From Euryarchaeota archaeon UBA91 (GTDB lineage Archaea; Thermoplasmatota; Poseidoniia; Poseidoniales; Poseidoniaceae): 23,984 nt of DNA. Position numbers and translations under genes: made by a program. The stretch is from the NCBI GenBank assembly GCA_002499705.1, contig DAMU01000031.1:1-23984 (forward strand). The letters are read 5' to 3'. A model generated the notes under the pieces. That model saw nothing but the letters and a program-made list of their open reading frames with translations. It ran no database searches and had not been told where the DNA came from. Below are positions 15,868 through 23,984 of the stretch, in pieces (position 1 is the first letter of the stretch; every line of letters begins with the position of its first letter).

Positions 15868-17343
15868 TTACAAATCTGAATCCTGATCGAGCAGGGAGTG
15901 TGCATCTTCAAGCGATGGTAAAGTGCCGTCATCGTCCATATCGCTGTGAAGGACGGGTCTTGGTTCCGGCAAAGTTGGTTGTTCTCCTTCACCATCAAAC
16001 CATGCTCGCCAAAGAGTATAGCGTTCAGGGCGGCGGTGGGCGAAAGATTCCCAGAGAGGTTCCAGTGAGCAACCTTCCTCTCTGAAATTTTGAATACGTG
16101 ATGCAAAATCATCGGGAGATATCTCTTCCAGTCGCATTAACAATTCGCGCATTCGGGTACGAACAACCTCGTCCCCATCCTGCCAGAGCGTCGTAAGCAA
16201 GCCGTGATTATCCCCCGGAAATTGTTCAAGATAATACCGCAAAAACGGTACGAGGTTTCTGCGTACAACCGGCAAAGGATGTTGAGATAATCTGTTCATG
16301 GTATCGACCCACAATTGCGCATCGAGGAAACGCAAGTCGCCAACGGTCGAACTTGCAGCCGCCAAAACGCCTTCATCCTCGTCTTCTAACATGTCATTGA
16401 GGAATGGAACGGCGTCCCATTCAAGACGCCTAAACATTCGAGTGAGGACATCTGCCATTCCGCGCTTGACAAGAATTTCCTCGCGCTGGTGCAGGCGTCT
16501 TGCCAGTTCAAGTCCGGTTTCCCGGTTGAACTCTATCGTTTTAGCAAGACAGAGCGTCACCCGCACTGCGACTTCTTCATCCGAATCAGAGGCGCGACGA
16601 AGAAGAACGGCTTCAAGACCAAGCGGCTCGACTAAGTTTGGCCTGTGAAGAAGTAATCGTACCCATTCCATTAACAAAAGTCTGCGTTGAGAACCGCTGT
16701 TTTCCAATTGTTCAATCATCCAACGTGAAGCGTTGACGCCTGCTTCATGGACAACTACACCTGAATAACGGGGAACGACTGCTTGTGGATTCCATTCCAA
16801 TTGGTGTGGACCCACTTCAGGCTGAGTATGCCAAGTTCCAGGACGCTCAGCCAGAGCAATCGATTCAATCAGATGGTATCCTTGGTGAATCGGTTGGCCA
16901 TGGGGTATGGTCGACAAACCGTTGATGAGTGCAACTGCGAGCCACCAACGATCGGTATTTGGAGCGGTTTGGTCAAAGGCTTGTGCAAGCCAATCAGTAG
17001 CAACTGCAAAAAGCAGGCGCTCAGCGACTTTGTCGACTCTTCGGTGAAGCCATTTTTGGTGCACCTCGAAGGGATCATCACTCAAATTCATTCGGTGCGG
17101 TACGATTAAATCGACAACCGTATTGAGATTCGCCTCGAACATGGCCCTATCTGCTTGAAGAATACCATGACCCTGTTGGATGATGGAAGTTGGCGAGGCT
17201 GGCTGTATTGGAGGGAAATCCGGATCAGTCATTGGAGGCTGAGGAAGCGGCCATGAAAGCGTTCCACGCTCCAAAGCCTCAACCATGCCTTTTTCAACAG
17301 CCTCAAAGACCTTGTCTGACAATTTGGTTCGTTCCCTACCCAT
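15868..17343 (-). CDS. HEAT-repeat-like protein of unknown function, downstream of tfb
   Basis: The protein has 491 residues from the ATG at 17341-17343, which has GAGGG six bases upstream; a TTG at 17379 is less likely. The N-terminal 200 residues are helical with Pro-rich linkers and Trp-rich segments (KWLHRRVDKVAERLLF, DRWWLAVALINGL). Residues about 215-430 read as helical pairs of the HEAT/armadillo type (RRLLLMEWVRLLLHR, VAVRVTLCLAKTIE, GVLAAASSTVGDLRF, VVRRNLVPFLRYYLE, VVRTRMRELLMRLEE). The tail is acidic. HEAT solenoids are binding scaffolds. The gene starts 32 bp after the tfb stop on the same strand, so both are probably co-transcribed. A link to transcription is inference from that alone. 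Confidence 0.7.
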   Translation of the reverse strand: MGRERTKLSDKVFEAVEKGMVEALERGTLSWPLPQPPMTDPDFPPIQPASPTSIIQQGHGILQADRAMFEANLNTVVDLIVPHRMNLSDDPFEVHQKWLHRRVDKVAERLLFAVATDWLAQAFDQTAPNTDRWWLAVALINGLSTIPHGQPIHQGYHLIESIALAERPGTWHTQPEVGPHQLEWNPQAVVPRYSGVVVHEAGVNASRWMIEQLENSGSQRRLLLMEWVRLLLHRPNLVEPLGLEAVLLRRASDSDEEVAVRVTLCLAKTIEFNRETGLELARRLHQREEILVKRGMADVLTRMFRRLEWDAVPFLNDMLEDEDEGVLAAASSTVGDLRFLDAQLWVDTMNRLSQHPLPVVRRNLVPFLRYYLEQFPGDNHGLLTTLWQDGDEVVRTRMRELLMRLEEISPDDFASRIQNFREEGCSLEPLWESFAHRRPERYTLWRAWFDGEGEQPTLPEPRPVLHSDMDDDGTLPSLEDAHSLLDQDSDL

Positions 17344-17375
17344 GATGAGCCCTCGAGGAATCAACAGGTTTGACT

Positions 17376-18302
17376 TCAAATATCCAATTCAATATTGAGG
17401 TTTTGAATGAGTTCTTTGTAGCGATTTCGGATAGTGACTTCTGTCACTCCTGCAACTTCAGCAACTTCCCGTTGAGTGCGGCGCTTGCCACACAAAACAG
17501 ACGCGATATAGATAATCGATGCTGCGATTCCGGTTGGCCCCCGACCGCTGGTCAATTCTTTCTCTTGTGCTGCCTTAATCAACTCGTAAGCCTTCGCTTC
17601 TACTTCAGCATCCAGGCCAAGTCCAGAACAGAATCGAGAGATATAATCCTCAGGTCCTGTCGGCATAATTTTCATCTTAAGTTCACGGACCATAAAGCGG
17701 TAAGTTCGACCAATTTCTTTTCGGCCTGTACGTGATGCTTGTCCGATTTCATCGAGTGTTCGAGGAACACCACATTGACGGCAAGCAGCGTAAAGAGATG
17801 CAGCTGCTACGCCCTCAATCGAACGTCCACGAATCAAACGCTTGTCGACGGCTTTCTTGTAATTGACAGCAGCGGCTTCACGAACGGATTTAGGCAATTC
17901 CAAACGACTTGCCATACGGTCAAGTTCTGCAAGAGCCATTGCGAGGTTTCGTTCAGTTGCATTCGAAACTCTGCTACGCTTTTGCCACTTACGCATTCGA
18001 TAAAATTGAGAGCGGTAGCGGGAATTGATTGTTTTTCCTGAGTAGTCTTTGTTTTGCCAATCGATGTCTGTAGAGAGACCTTTGTCGTGAAGCATGACCG
18101 TCATTGGAGCACCGGTTCGAGCGCGCTGGTCGCCTTGTTCTGGTGAGAAAACCCGCCATTCTGCGCCTTGATCGATAACATTGTCTTCTAAAACCAATCC
18201 ACAGTCGTCACAAACGACTTCACCGCGAGTTTCGTCACGGGTTAAATTTCGACTGCCACAGTCGTTGCATTTTACGATATCTTCTACTTGTTGTTCATCC
18301 AT
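17376..18302 (-). CDS. tfb: Transcription initiation factor TFB (TFIIB homologue)
   Basis: TFB bridges TBP on the TATA box and RNA polymerase and sets the start site. The 308-residue protein is full length. It has an N-terminal zinc ribbon with C12, C15, C31 and C34 (KCNDCGSRNL, VVCDDCGLVLED), a B-reader/linker region (EWRVFSPEQGDQRARTGAP), and two cyclin-fold repeats at about 112-205 and 212-300. The second ends in the BRE-reading helix-turn-helix (QREVAEVAGVTEVTIRNRYKEL). The ATG has GAGGA six bases upstream. Archaea often have several tfb genes; whether this is the main one cannot be told here. Confidence 0.96.
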   Translation of the reverse strand: MDEQQVEDIVKCNDCGSRNLTRDETRGEVVCDDCGLVLEDNVIDQGAEWRVFSPEQGDQRARTGAPMTVMLHDKGLSTDIDWQNKDYSGKTINSRYRSQFYRMRKWQKRSRVSNATERNLAMALAELDRMASRLELPKSVREAAAVNYKKAVDKRLIRGRSIEGVAAASLYAACRQCGVPRTLDEIGQASRTGRKEIGRTYRFMVRELKMKIMPTGPEDYISRFCSGLGLDAEVEAKAYELIKAAQEKELTSGRGPTGIAASIIYIASVLCGKRRTQREVAEVAGVTEVTIRNRYKELIQNLNIELDI

Positions 18303-18383
18303 AAATATTCCTCATTTCTCTCCCATACTGAGCATCATCGCTCTCTTTAATAGGGAATCTTATTATACTCCGATGTGGGACAC

Positions 18384-18391
18384 TATTTAAA
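18384..18391 (-). promoter_or_regulatory. TATA box of tfb
   Basis: On the minus strand the bases read TTTAAATA, a close match to the archaeal TATA element. A start about 25 bases downstream, near 18360, would give a leader of roughly 57 bases containing the GAGGA ribosome binding site. The same AT-rich block could also help the divergent gene at 18525. Confidence 0.55.
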
Positions 18392-18524
18392 CTTAATGAG
18401 TAATGTGCTTAAAGTTGCTCACGCCTTAACAGCGGTTTTTCGCCAAATATCAACGATTACCTCAACAGGTTGTTCCCGAACCCGTTATCAACACTGAGCA
18501 CTTGAAAGGATTTGAGGGGGAGGA

Positions 18525-20513
18525 ATGAGGGAAAACTGGCCGCCGGCGAAAATCTCCCTAAATCCGGAGAAAAGGGTATTATTCCTCACCAAGGATTTGA
18601 ACTTGATTAAACAACAATTGTATCATGGACTCAATCTTAGGATGGAAGATCTAACCGTCGAAGAACTCCTTGATGACATCAATACCGACGTTATGACGCC
18701 GGCATGGGTCTGTTTTGACCATGACCCTTCCGAAATTGCGAAGAATGCATATGCAGGACTGATGCATAACGGGATTCGAGTGTTTAATCAAAATGCACTC
18801 AAAAATGGTAATTTTGAAGTCATTGTATCTGGTCAAAGAAAAGGGACTGGCTCTTCAAGAGAAACTGCACCTCAGTGTGAACGTTGGGCTGGAATCAATA
18901 TTGTTATCGCAGCCTCTTTCGCTCCGATTCACGGACAAAATAACATCAACTTGGGCCAACTTATGGGCGACCATGCTATGCTTGAACGATTACAAAACGG
19001 AGAAAGTATCGACCTCTCAGAGTTCACTTCACAGTATGATGAAGTAACTCAAATCATTCTCGAAAAGGGTGGTTTGTTTCCATTTGCAAAAGCCCTCAAG
19101 GCTGGAGATGTTGATTTGCCGTCCATCCAAACACCTCCTCGGCCTATGACGATGGCTGAAAAAATCATTGCTCGGAATTTGGTCGGACAAAAAGAGGGAC
19201 AGTGCGTTAAACCACACGACCCCGTTATCGCTCAAGTTCAAGGGGGATATTCTCATGAATTTACGACCGCACAAGTTCACACATTCTTGAAAGAGGAATA
19301 CGGTGAAGACTATTCGTTGCCAAATCCAAGTAAGTTCGCTGTTTTTGAAGACCACCTGCTCTACGCTCATCACAATCCTAAATTTGTCAAACATATGGAT
19401 AAAGTTCAGACACTTCGGGATTTACAAGTTGCTTTTCAAAAACACACCTCTGTCCGGGATTATTCAGCAAAAAATGGTGTATCGCCTGGAATTTGCCATC
19501 AAGTCGCTCGTGAAGAATTTATTGAAGTTGGGGATTTTATCCAAGCGACTGATTCACACACCTGTATGGGTGGAGCGACCAACGCGCTCACGTGGGGTGT
19601 TGGAGCGACAGAATATGCAAACCTCATCAGTGCTGGATTTACTTTTGTCAAAGTTCCTGAATCGATTCGATTTGAACTGACTGGGGAACTTGCGCACGGA
19701 TGTACTGCCAAGGATGTCATTTTGTTTATCCTTGCAGATCACGCAAGAAAGGAATTAACGCTCAACCGTAGCATGGAATTTGGCGGCGCAGGGATGACGA
19801 GTCTCTCAGTAGACGAGCGAGCCACTCTGTGCAACATGGCAACTGAATGTTCAGGCCGCACTGGAATTTGCGAGGCTGATGATTTACTGTATGAATGGAT
19901 TATGAAATCTCAACCGCATCTCGACCTTGAAACTCAAAAGTCACTTTCAGTTCATCCCGATGAAGGAGCTGAATACCACGGTGGTGTACACATCATTGAC
20001 ATGTCCCTCATTCAGCCAATGGTCGCACATCCTGGTGACCCTGACAAAGGCATTCCGAGTGATCCAACCAACGGTGCGAACATCGCAGATATTGGAGATG
20101 TCGCTATCGATATTGCCTATGGTGGCTCGTGCACTGCTGGAAAAGAAGATGATGTGTCTTATTACGCGCTGGTTTGCCAAGCGGCAGAAGATGCAGGGTT
20201 AGTCGTCAAAGACGGCGTTGAATTTTACATTCAATATGGCTCAGGAATCGTAAAGGATTTGGCCGTTCGAAAAGGTTGGCACGACCTGTTTAAACGCGTT
20301 GGTGTCAAACTCATCGACCCTGGGTGTGGTGCATGTATCGGAGCTGGCCCTGGTGTATCAATCACTCCAAATCAGGTCACTGTTTCAGCGATCAATCGAA
20401 ACTTCCAAGGGCGGTCGGGGCCAGGTAAATTGTATCTTGCTAGCCCATTGACTGTAGCAGCCTCTGCGTTCACAGGTACCATTTCATCTTGGCATCACGA
20501 ATTATTCAACTAA
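18525..20513 (+). CDS. Aconitase-superfamily hydro-lyase, swivel domain fused in front of the catalytic domains
   Basis: The protein is a [4Fe-4S] dehydratase of the aconitase / isopropylmalate isomerase family. Residues about 45-185 are a LeuD-like swivel domain (LLDDINTDVMTPA, RKGTGSSRETAP, INIVIAASFAPIHGQNNINLG). Residues about 205-655 are LeuC-like and have the active-site D343-S344-H345 (ATDSHTCMGG), GVGATEYAN, HGCTAKDVIL and cluster ligands C536 (GGSCTAGKEDD), C601 and C604 (DPGCGACIG). The order swivel-then-catalytic is reversed relative to AcnA and resembles AcnB without its HEAT-like domain. The usual SCTNS motif reads SCTAGK, so the substrate may differ. Aconitate, isopropylmalate and homoaconitate are candidates. 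A GAGGGGGAGG ribosome binding site precedes the ATG. Confidence 0.87.
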   Translation: MRENWPPAKISLNPEKRVLFLTKDLNLIKQQLYHGLNLRMEDLTVEELLDDINTDVMTPAWVCFDHDPSEIAKNAYAGLMHNGIRVFNQNALKNGNFEVIVSGQRKGTGSSRETAPQCERWAGINIVIAASFAPIHGQNNINLGQLMGDHAMLERLQNGESIDLSEFTSQYDEVTQIILEKGGLFPFAKALKAGDVDLPSIQTPPRPMTMAEKIIARNLVGQKEGQCVKPHDPVIAQVQGGYSHEFTTAQVHTFLKEEYGEDYSLPNPSKFAVFEDHLLYAHHNPKFVKHMDKVQTLRDLQVAFQKHTSVRDYSAKNGVSPGICHQVAREEFIEVGDFIQATDSHTCMGGATNALTWGVGATEYANLISAGFTFVKVPESIRFELTGELAHGCTAKDVILFILADHARKELTLNRSMEFGGAGMTSLSVDERATLCNMATECSGRTGICEADDLLYEWIMKSQPHLDLETQKSLSVHPDEGAEYHGGVHIIDMSLIQPMVAHPGDPDKGIPSDPTNGANIADIGDVAIDIAYGGSCTAGKEDDVSYYALVCQAAEDAGLVVKDGVEFYIQYGSGIVKDLAVRKGWHDLFKRVGVKLIDPGCGACIGAGPGVSITPNQVTVSAINRNFQGRSGPGKLYLASPLTVAASAFTGTISSWHHELFN

Positions 20514-20644
20514 TCGAAAAGATTGTGATGCTGTAGAAAAGTGATTGCTTGAAGAGATTTATCTTAGACATTTAAGAACCGTCGGTTTTGGTGGTTGCCT
20601 ACCACATAGGCCCGATGTCATTCGGACAAAGGAGGACCTGTGCT

Positions 20645-20650
20645 GGAGGA
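20645..20650 (+). promoter_or_regulatory. Shine-Dalgarno site deciding the top6B start
   Basis: GGAGGA lies six bases before the ATG at 20657. The upstream in-frame ATG at 20615 and TTG at 20588 have no comparable signal. A second AAAGGAGG at 20628-20635 points only to an out-of-frame GTG. Confidence 0.65.
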
Positions 20651-20656
20651 ATACCC

Positions 20657-22750
20657 ATGTCAGGCATCGCACAAAAACTCGCATCGAACCAAAAACAAGT
20701 CGCTATTTCTGAGTTTTTCGAGAAAAACAAACATTTCCTCGGATTTGATTCACTTGCCCGCTCCCTCATCACAGCTGTGAAAGAGGCTGTTGATAATGCA
20801 TTAGATGCATGTGAAGAGGCGCGTATTCTACCGACAATTAAAATTCAAATTACAAAACTCGATACCAAGAAGGATATCGTACGTTTGGTCGTTGAAGATA
20901 ACGGGCCAGGGATTCCTCAAAAGAGCATTGAAAAGGTGTTTGGGCAACTTCTTTTCGGTTCCCGTTTCCACGCCATAAGGCAATCACGTGGACAACAAGG
21001 AATTGGTATTACAGGTGTTGTCATGTATTGTCAATTAACAACTGGCCGTACCACTCATGTTCGTTCAAAAATTGCAACTGAGCCTACTGCTGCTTATGTC
21101 GATATAGGACTTGACACTCGAAAAAATAAGGCTACAAAAGCCAACGCTGGCCGTGAAATTTGGTATAATGAAGACGGTACAGGAAAGGAACACGGTACTG
21201 AAGTAACTGCAGAAATGAAGGCGAAGTATCAGAAAGGACGACAAAGCGTTTGGCAATATCTGAGAATGACCAGTATTGTCAACCCGCATGCAGAAATTAT
21301 CTTTGTTGACCCAGAAGGTGAACGCCACCACTGGACTCGCGTCACTGAACGACTTCCGACAAAGGTCGAAAGCATCAAACCCCACCCCCATGGAATCGAA
21401 TTGGGACAACTTCAACGCATGGTTGCGGAATCGAAAGACCTGAATCTCAACCATTTTTTGTTGAATAATTTCTCAGGTGTAACCAACCGTGCCCGTAAGG
21501 AATTGTGTCAAGCGGCTGAAATTGAAGGCACACGAAAGATGAAGTCGGTCAAAGGCGATGATATTCGTGCACTTCTGGAATCGTTTCAAGGTGAAAGGTT
21601 GTTCAATGGATTACCGGTAAAACTGCTCAAACCTCCAACCAATTGTCTCTCCCCTATTGAAGAGATGCTCATCAAGAAAGGGCTTTCCAAAACAATTGAC
21701 TCACGATTCGTCACCACGCTGACTCGCGTCCCAAATGTAACGCAAGGAAACCCTTTCCAAGTCGAGGTTGGTTTGATTTTTGGCGGCGGTATGGCCGGCG
21801 ATAAGCCAGTTGAAATTCTCCGTTTTGCTAATCGAGTGCCACTGATGTATCAGCAAGGAGGCTGCTTACTTACAAAAGCCATCGAAAGTGTCGATTGGAG
21901 ACAATATGGATTGGACCAACCGGGAGGAAAGGGTGTACCAAAGGGACCTGCTGCAATACTTGTGCACTTGGCAAGTACCAACGTTCAGTTTACTTCTGAA
22001 GCAAAAGAGGCATTGGCCGATAACGCTGAAGTTATGGAAGAAGCAAGAAAAGCGATGTTGGAGATGGGGCGAGGATTGCGAAAGCATCTTGAGAAGAAAA
22101 AGAAGATGGCTAAGACCAAAGAAAAGTTCGAACTCATCAATGACATCTTGCCGGCAATTGCTGAAAAGTCTGCACAAATCCTTGAACGCCCGATACCGGA
22201 ACTCTCGGGGTCAATTACAAGAATCATGTCTGCTGTAATTTCCGAATCCACGACAGAATGGAATAAAGAAACCAAGCAAACCGATGTTGAAATTGTCTTG
22301 TTCAACTATACGAGCCGTGTTCGAGCATATACGATTCTCGTTACTTGGCCTGAAAAAGCAGGAGCGACGATGGAGAAAAATGAAACCGGTGGACGCAAAG
22401 AAGCGCTGGGCGTTTGGGCTTGGAAACTCGAATCGTTACAACCTGGTGAGAAAACCACGATCTCCTACAGCCTTGGAGGATTAGAGCGCGGTGATTGGAC
22501 TGAAACTGAAATCTTATTCCGAGGCTCTCAAGACGTCATTGGTGCAACCAAAATGGATGAAAAGTTCCTCCAAGAAATACGCCGTCAAGAACAGATTTTG
22601 GGTGAAAGCGGCGTTGCAGAACCTGAGGCCGAAACTGATCAAAAACAAGCAGAAACCGTTGAAGAAATCAGCCAGCAAAAGGAAGAAAAAATGGAGCCGG
22701 CCGTTGCTCCACCGGATGGTCAGCGTACACTGTTTGGAGGTGATGTCTGA
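20657..22750 (+). CDS. top6B: DNA topoisomerase VI subunit B
   Basis: This is the ATPase subunit of the type IIB topoisomerase that relaxes and decatenates DNA. The 697-residue protein starts MSGIAQKLASNQKQ and has the GHKL nucleotide-binding motifs: N box EAVDNALDACEE (N47), G1 VEDNGPGIP and G2 RGQQGIGITGVVMY. An H2TH insert (NNFSGVTNRARKELCQAAEI) and the transducer domain follow, then an Ig-like C-terminal part (VEIVLFNYTSRVRAYTILV). The last 50 residues are charged and end in QRTLFGGDV, somewhat like a PCNA-binding tail. The stop overlaps the subunit A start by one base (TGATG), so the subunits are made together. Confidence 0.96.
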   Translation: MSGIAQKLASNQKQVAISEFFEKNKHFLGFDSLARSLITAVKEAVDNALDACEEARILPTIKIQITKLDTKKDIVRLVVEDNGPGIPQKSIEKVFGQLLFGSRFHAIRQSRGQQGIGITGVVMYCQLTTGRTTHVRSKIATEPTAAYVDIGLDTRKNKATKANAGREIWYNEDGTGKEHGTEVTAEMKAKYQKGRQSVWQYLRMTSIVNPHAEIIFVDPEGERHHWTRVTERLPTKVESIKPHPHGIELGQLQRMVAESKDLNLNHFLLNNFSGVTNRARKELCQAAEIEGTRKMKSVKGDDIRALLESFQGERLFNGLPVKLLKPPTNCLSPIEEMLIKKGLSKTIDSRFVTTLTRVPNVTQGNPFQVEVGLIFGGGMAGDKPVEILRFANRVPLMYQQGGCLLTKAIESVDWRQYGLDQPGGKGVPKGPAAILVHLASTNVQFTSEAKEALADNAEVMEEARKAMLEMGRGLRKHLEKKKKMAKTKEKFELINDILPAIAEKSAQILERPIPELSGSITRIMSAVISESTTEWNKETKQTDVEIVLFNYTSRVRAYTILVTWPEKAGATMEKNETGGRKEALGVWAWKLESLQPGEKTTISYSLGGLERGDWTETEILFRGSQDVIGATKMDEKFLQEIRRQEQILGESGVAEPEAETDQKQAETVEEISQQKEEKMEPAVAPPDGQRTLFGGDV

Positions 22751-23847
22751 TGTCAAGAATGCGAACACCAGAAGAAACAAAAGCAGCAATGCATGAGGTC
22801 GTTGAAGAAATGTATGACCGCATTGTCAAAGGAGAACCTCCTACCATGACGCTTCCCGTTCGAACCAAAAACAACATTGGCTTTGACAAGAAATTAGGCG
22901 TCTACAAGTATGGTAAGAAAAGATCTATTCGAGATGCAACCAGTCTTGGTTCGGCTAAGCAATTGCTTCGCGCCCTGCACGTTGTTGAATTCATCGAAGA
23001 GATGTTGGATGCTGGAAAATCATCAACCCTGAGAGAAATGTACTATATTTCTGAAGCGTGGGGTATGGGGAAGTTTGGTAGTCAAAACGAATCAAATAAC
23101 CTTGCAGAAGATTTGGAAATCGTAACAAAATGTTTGCGAGAAGATTTCAAATTACGCCCTGAAGAAGATGGAGCTCGAATGATAGGTAATCTCACATTAC
23201 GCGAAAGAAACCGACGTGGAGAATGGATGAGAATCAATGCGCGCGATGATGTTGGCGATTCAGGGTATGGCGTACCCTACAATGTAGAACTCGAAAAAAT
23301 TGAATTGCTTGAGCACGACATTGATTTCATCATGGCGATTGAGACCGGTGGTATGTTTGACCGTTTGATAGAGAATGGATTTGATGAGGCATACCGGTGT
23401 GGACTCTTACACCTTAAGGGTCAGCCAGCTCGTTCAACTCGACGTATTATGAAACGAATGAGCGAAGAATGGGATTTGCCAGTTGTTGTCTTCCTTGACG
23501 GTGACCCATGGTCGTTCCGTATCTTTGCTTCTATCGCCTATGGAGCCATCAAAACGGCCCACATTTCTGAATATTTGGCCACGCCATCCGCAACATACCT
23601 CGGCATCACTGCTGACGATATTGTTGCCTATGATTTACCGAGTGATGATCTGTCGAAGAAAGATATTGAAGCACTGAATGCGGAACTTTCAGACCCTCGA
23701 TTTGCCGACAGTTGGTGGCAAGATCAAATCAACATGATGTTGGAACTTGACAAGAAGGCTGAACAACAATCACTGGCAAAATACGGATTAGATTTCGTTA
23801 CTGAAACCTATTTGCCAGAAAAATTAGCTGAGTTGGGATTAGCTTGA
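22750..23847 (+). CDS. top6A: DNA topoisomerase VI subunit A
   Basis: This is the Spo11-related cleavage subunit. The 365-residue protein has the 5Y-CAP domain with the nucleophile in TLREMYYISE, most likely Y99 by comparison with Spo11. The Toprim domain has E198 (FIMAIETGGMFDRL) and the D250/D252 pair (VVVFLDGDPWSFRIF), which bind magnesium. The ATG overlaps the top6B stop, so translation is coupled and subunits are made in matched amounts. No residues essential to the family seem missing. Confidence 0.96.
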   Translation: MSRMRTPEETKAAMHEVVEEMYDRIVKGEPPTMTLPVRTKNNIGFDKKLGVYKYGKKRSIRDATSLGSAKQLLRALHVVEFIEEMLDAGKSSTLREMYYISEAWGMGKFGSQNESNNLAEDLEIVTKCLREDFKLRPEEDGARMIGNLTLRERNRRGEWMRINARDDVGDSGYGVPYNVELEKIELLEHDIDFIMAIETGGMFDRLIENGFDEAYRCGLLHLKGQPARSTRRIMKRMSEEWDLPVVVFLDGDPWSFRIFASIAYGAIKTAHISEYLATPSATYLGITADDIVAYDLPSDDLSKKDIEALNAELSDPRFADSWWQDQINMMLELDKKAEQQSLAKYGLDFVTETYLPEKLAELGLA

Positions 23848-23889
23848 TGCGCGCAAGCATTCATTGAGGATGAAGGCTGAGGGCTTGCT

Positions 23890-23984
23890 ATGGCAGATGG
23901 GGCATCACCCAAGGCTCCTTGGGCCAAGCGCTTCGCTATTGCAGGGGCTCTTTTCCTCCTTGTAGGAGGGGTTTTGTTAAATTC
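23890..23984 (+). CDS. 5' end of a membrane or secreted protein gene (partial)
   Basis: Thirty-one codons are visible from the ATG at 23890: a short polar start (MADGASPKAPWAKR) and then a hydrophobic helix (FAIAGALFLLVGGVLL) that continues past the window end. GAGGG lies seven bases upstream. An overlapping ATG at 23870 gives only a short closed frame. A membrane anchor or uncleaved signal is likely; nothing more can be said. Confidence 0.65.
   Translation, partial: MADGASPKAPWAKRFAIAGALFLLVGGVLLN

Noticed and set aside
20640..20760. Upstream out-of-frame GTG reading frame with its own AAAGGAGG before top6B
   Set aside because: The frame has no recognisable product and mostly overlaps top6B. 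The purine run is more likely chance or an auxiliary ribosome site.
1..23984. Defence system, CRISPR array or biosynthetic gene cluster
   Set aside because: No nuclease, Cas, toxin-antitoxin or cluster-type enzyme set was found, and most genes have recognisable core functions.

Overview
The window is a gene-dense piece of an archaeal chromosome. Archaeal hallmarks are a TFB transcription initiation factor, both subunits of topoisomerase VI as an overlapping pair, a Sec61-beta translocon subunit and a XerA-type tyrosine recombinase. Large surface proteins with calcium-binding repeats, the mixed leaderless and Shine-Dalgarno starts, and a helix-hairpin-helix protein with an H1-like tail suggest a marine planktonic euryarchaeon of the Thermoplasmatota / Marine Group II (Poseidoniales) kind. 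That placement is inference from gene style, not from a marker phylogeny. I saw no rRNA, tRNA, CRISPR array, insertion sequence or prophage.

Layout. 1-1010 (minus): the first codons of an unidentified gene preceded, in transcription order, by nadC. 1079-5213 (plus): a CoA-binding-domain protein and a very large secreted, membrane-anchored kexin-like protease. 5214-8519 (minus): two membrane proteins, one with a cytoplasmic SAP domain and one with GPTGPP octapeptide repeats. 8589-11052 (plus): a RimK-family ATP-grasp ligase carrying a C-terminal RCK_C (TrkA-C) domain, then xerA. 11054-11806 (minus): a small Cys/His protein and a probable chromatin protein. 11908-13022 (plus): a protein of unknown function and Sec61-beta. 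13030-13386 (minus): unknown small protein. 13593-14518 (plus): gcvH and an RNase HI, coupled by a GTGA overlap. 14515-15381 (minus): a GalU-like nucleotidyltransferase. 15434-15856 (plus): a four-helix membrane protein. 15868-18302 (minus): tfb followed by a HEAT-repeat-like protein. 18525-23847 (plus): an aconitase-superfamily protein whose swivel domain is fused in front of the catalytic part, then top6B-top6A. A membrane protein starts at 23890 and runs off the end.

Most of the window is housekeeping: NAD synthesis, transcription initiation, DNA topology, chromosome dimer resolution, protein export, lipoyl carrier protein and sugar-nucleotide synthesis. The unusual content lies in domain combinations rather than in an accessory island. 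The main ones are RimK plus RCK_C, the inverted LeuD-LeuC-like fusion with a changed cluster motif, the SAP domain on a membrane protein, the HhH plus H1-like tail, and the 94-residue calcium-repeat period in the protease. All five convergent gene junctions are 11 bp or less, whereas the six divergent junctions leave 52-222 bp. I found no convincing multi-gene novel system.
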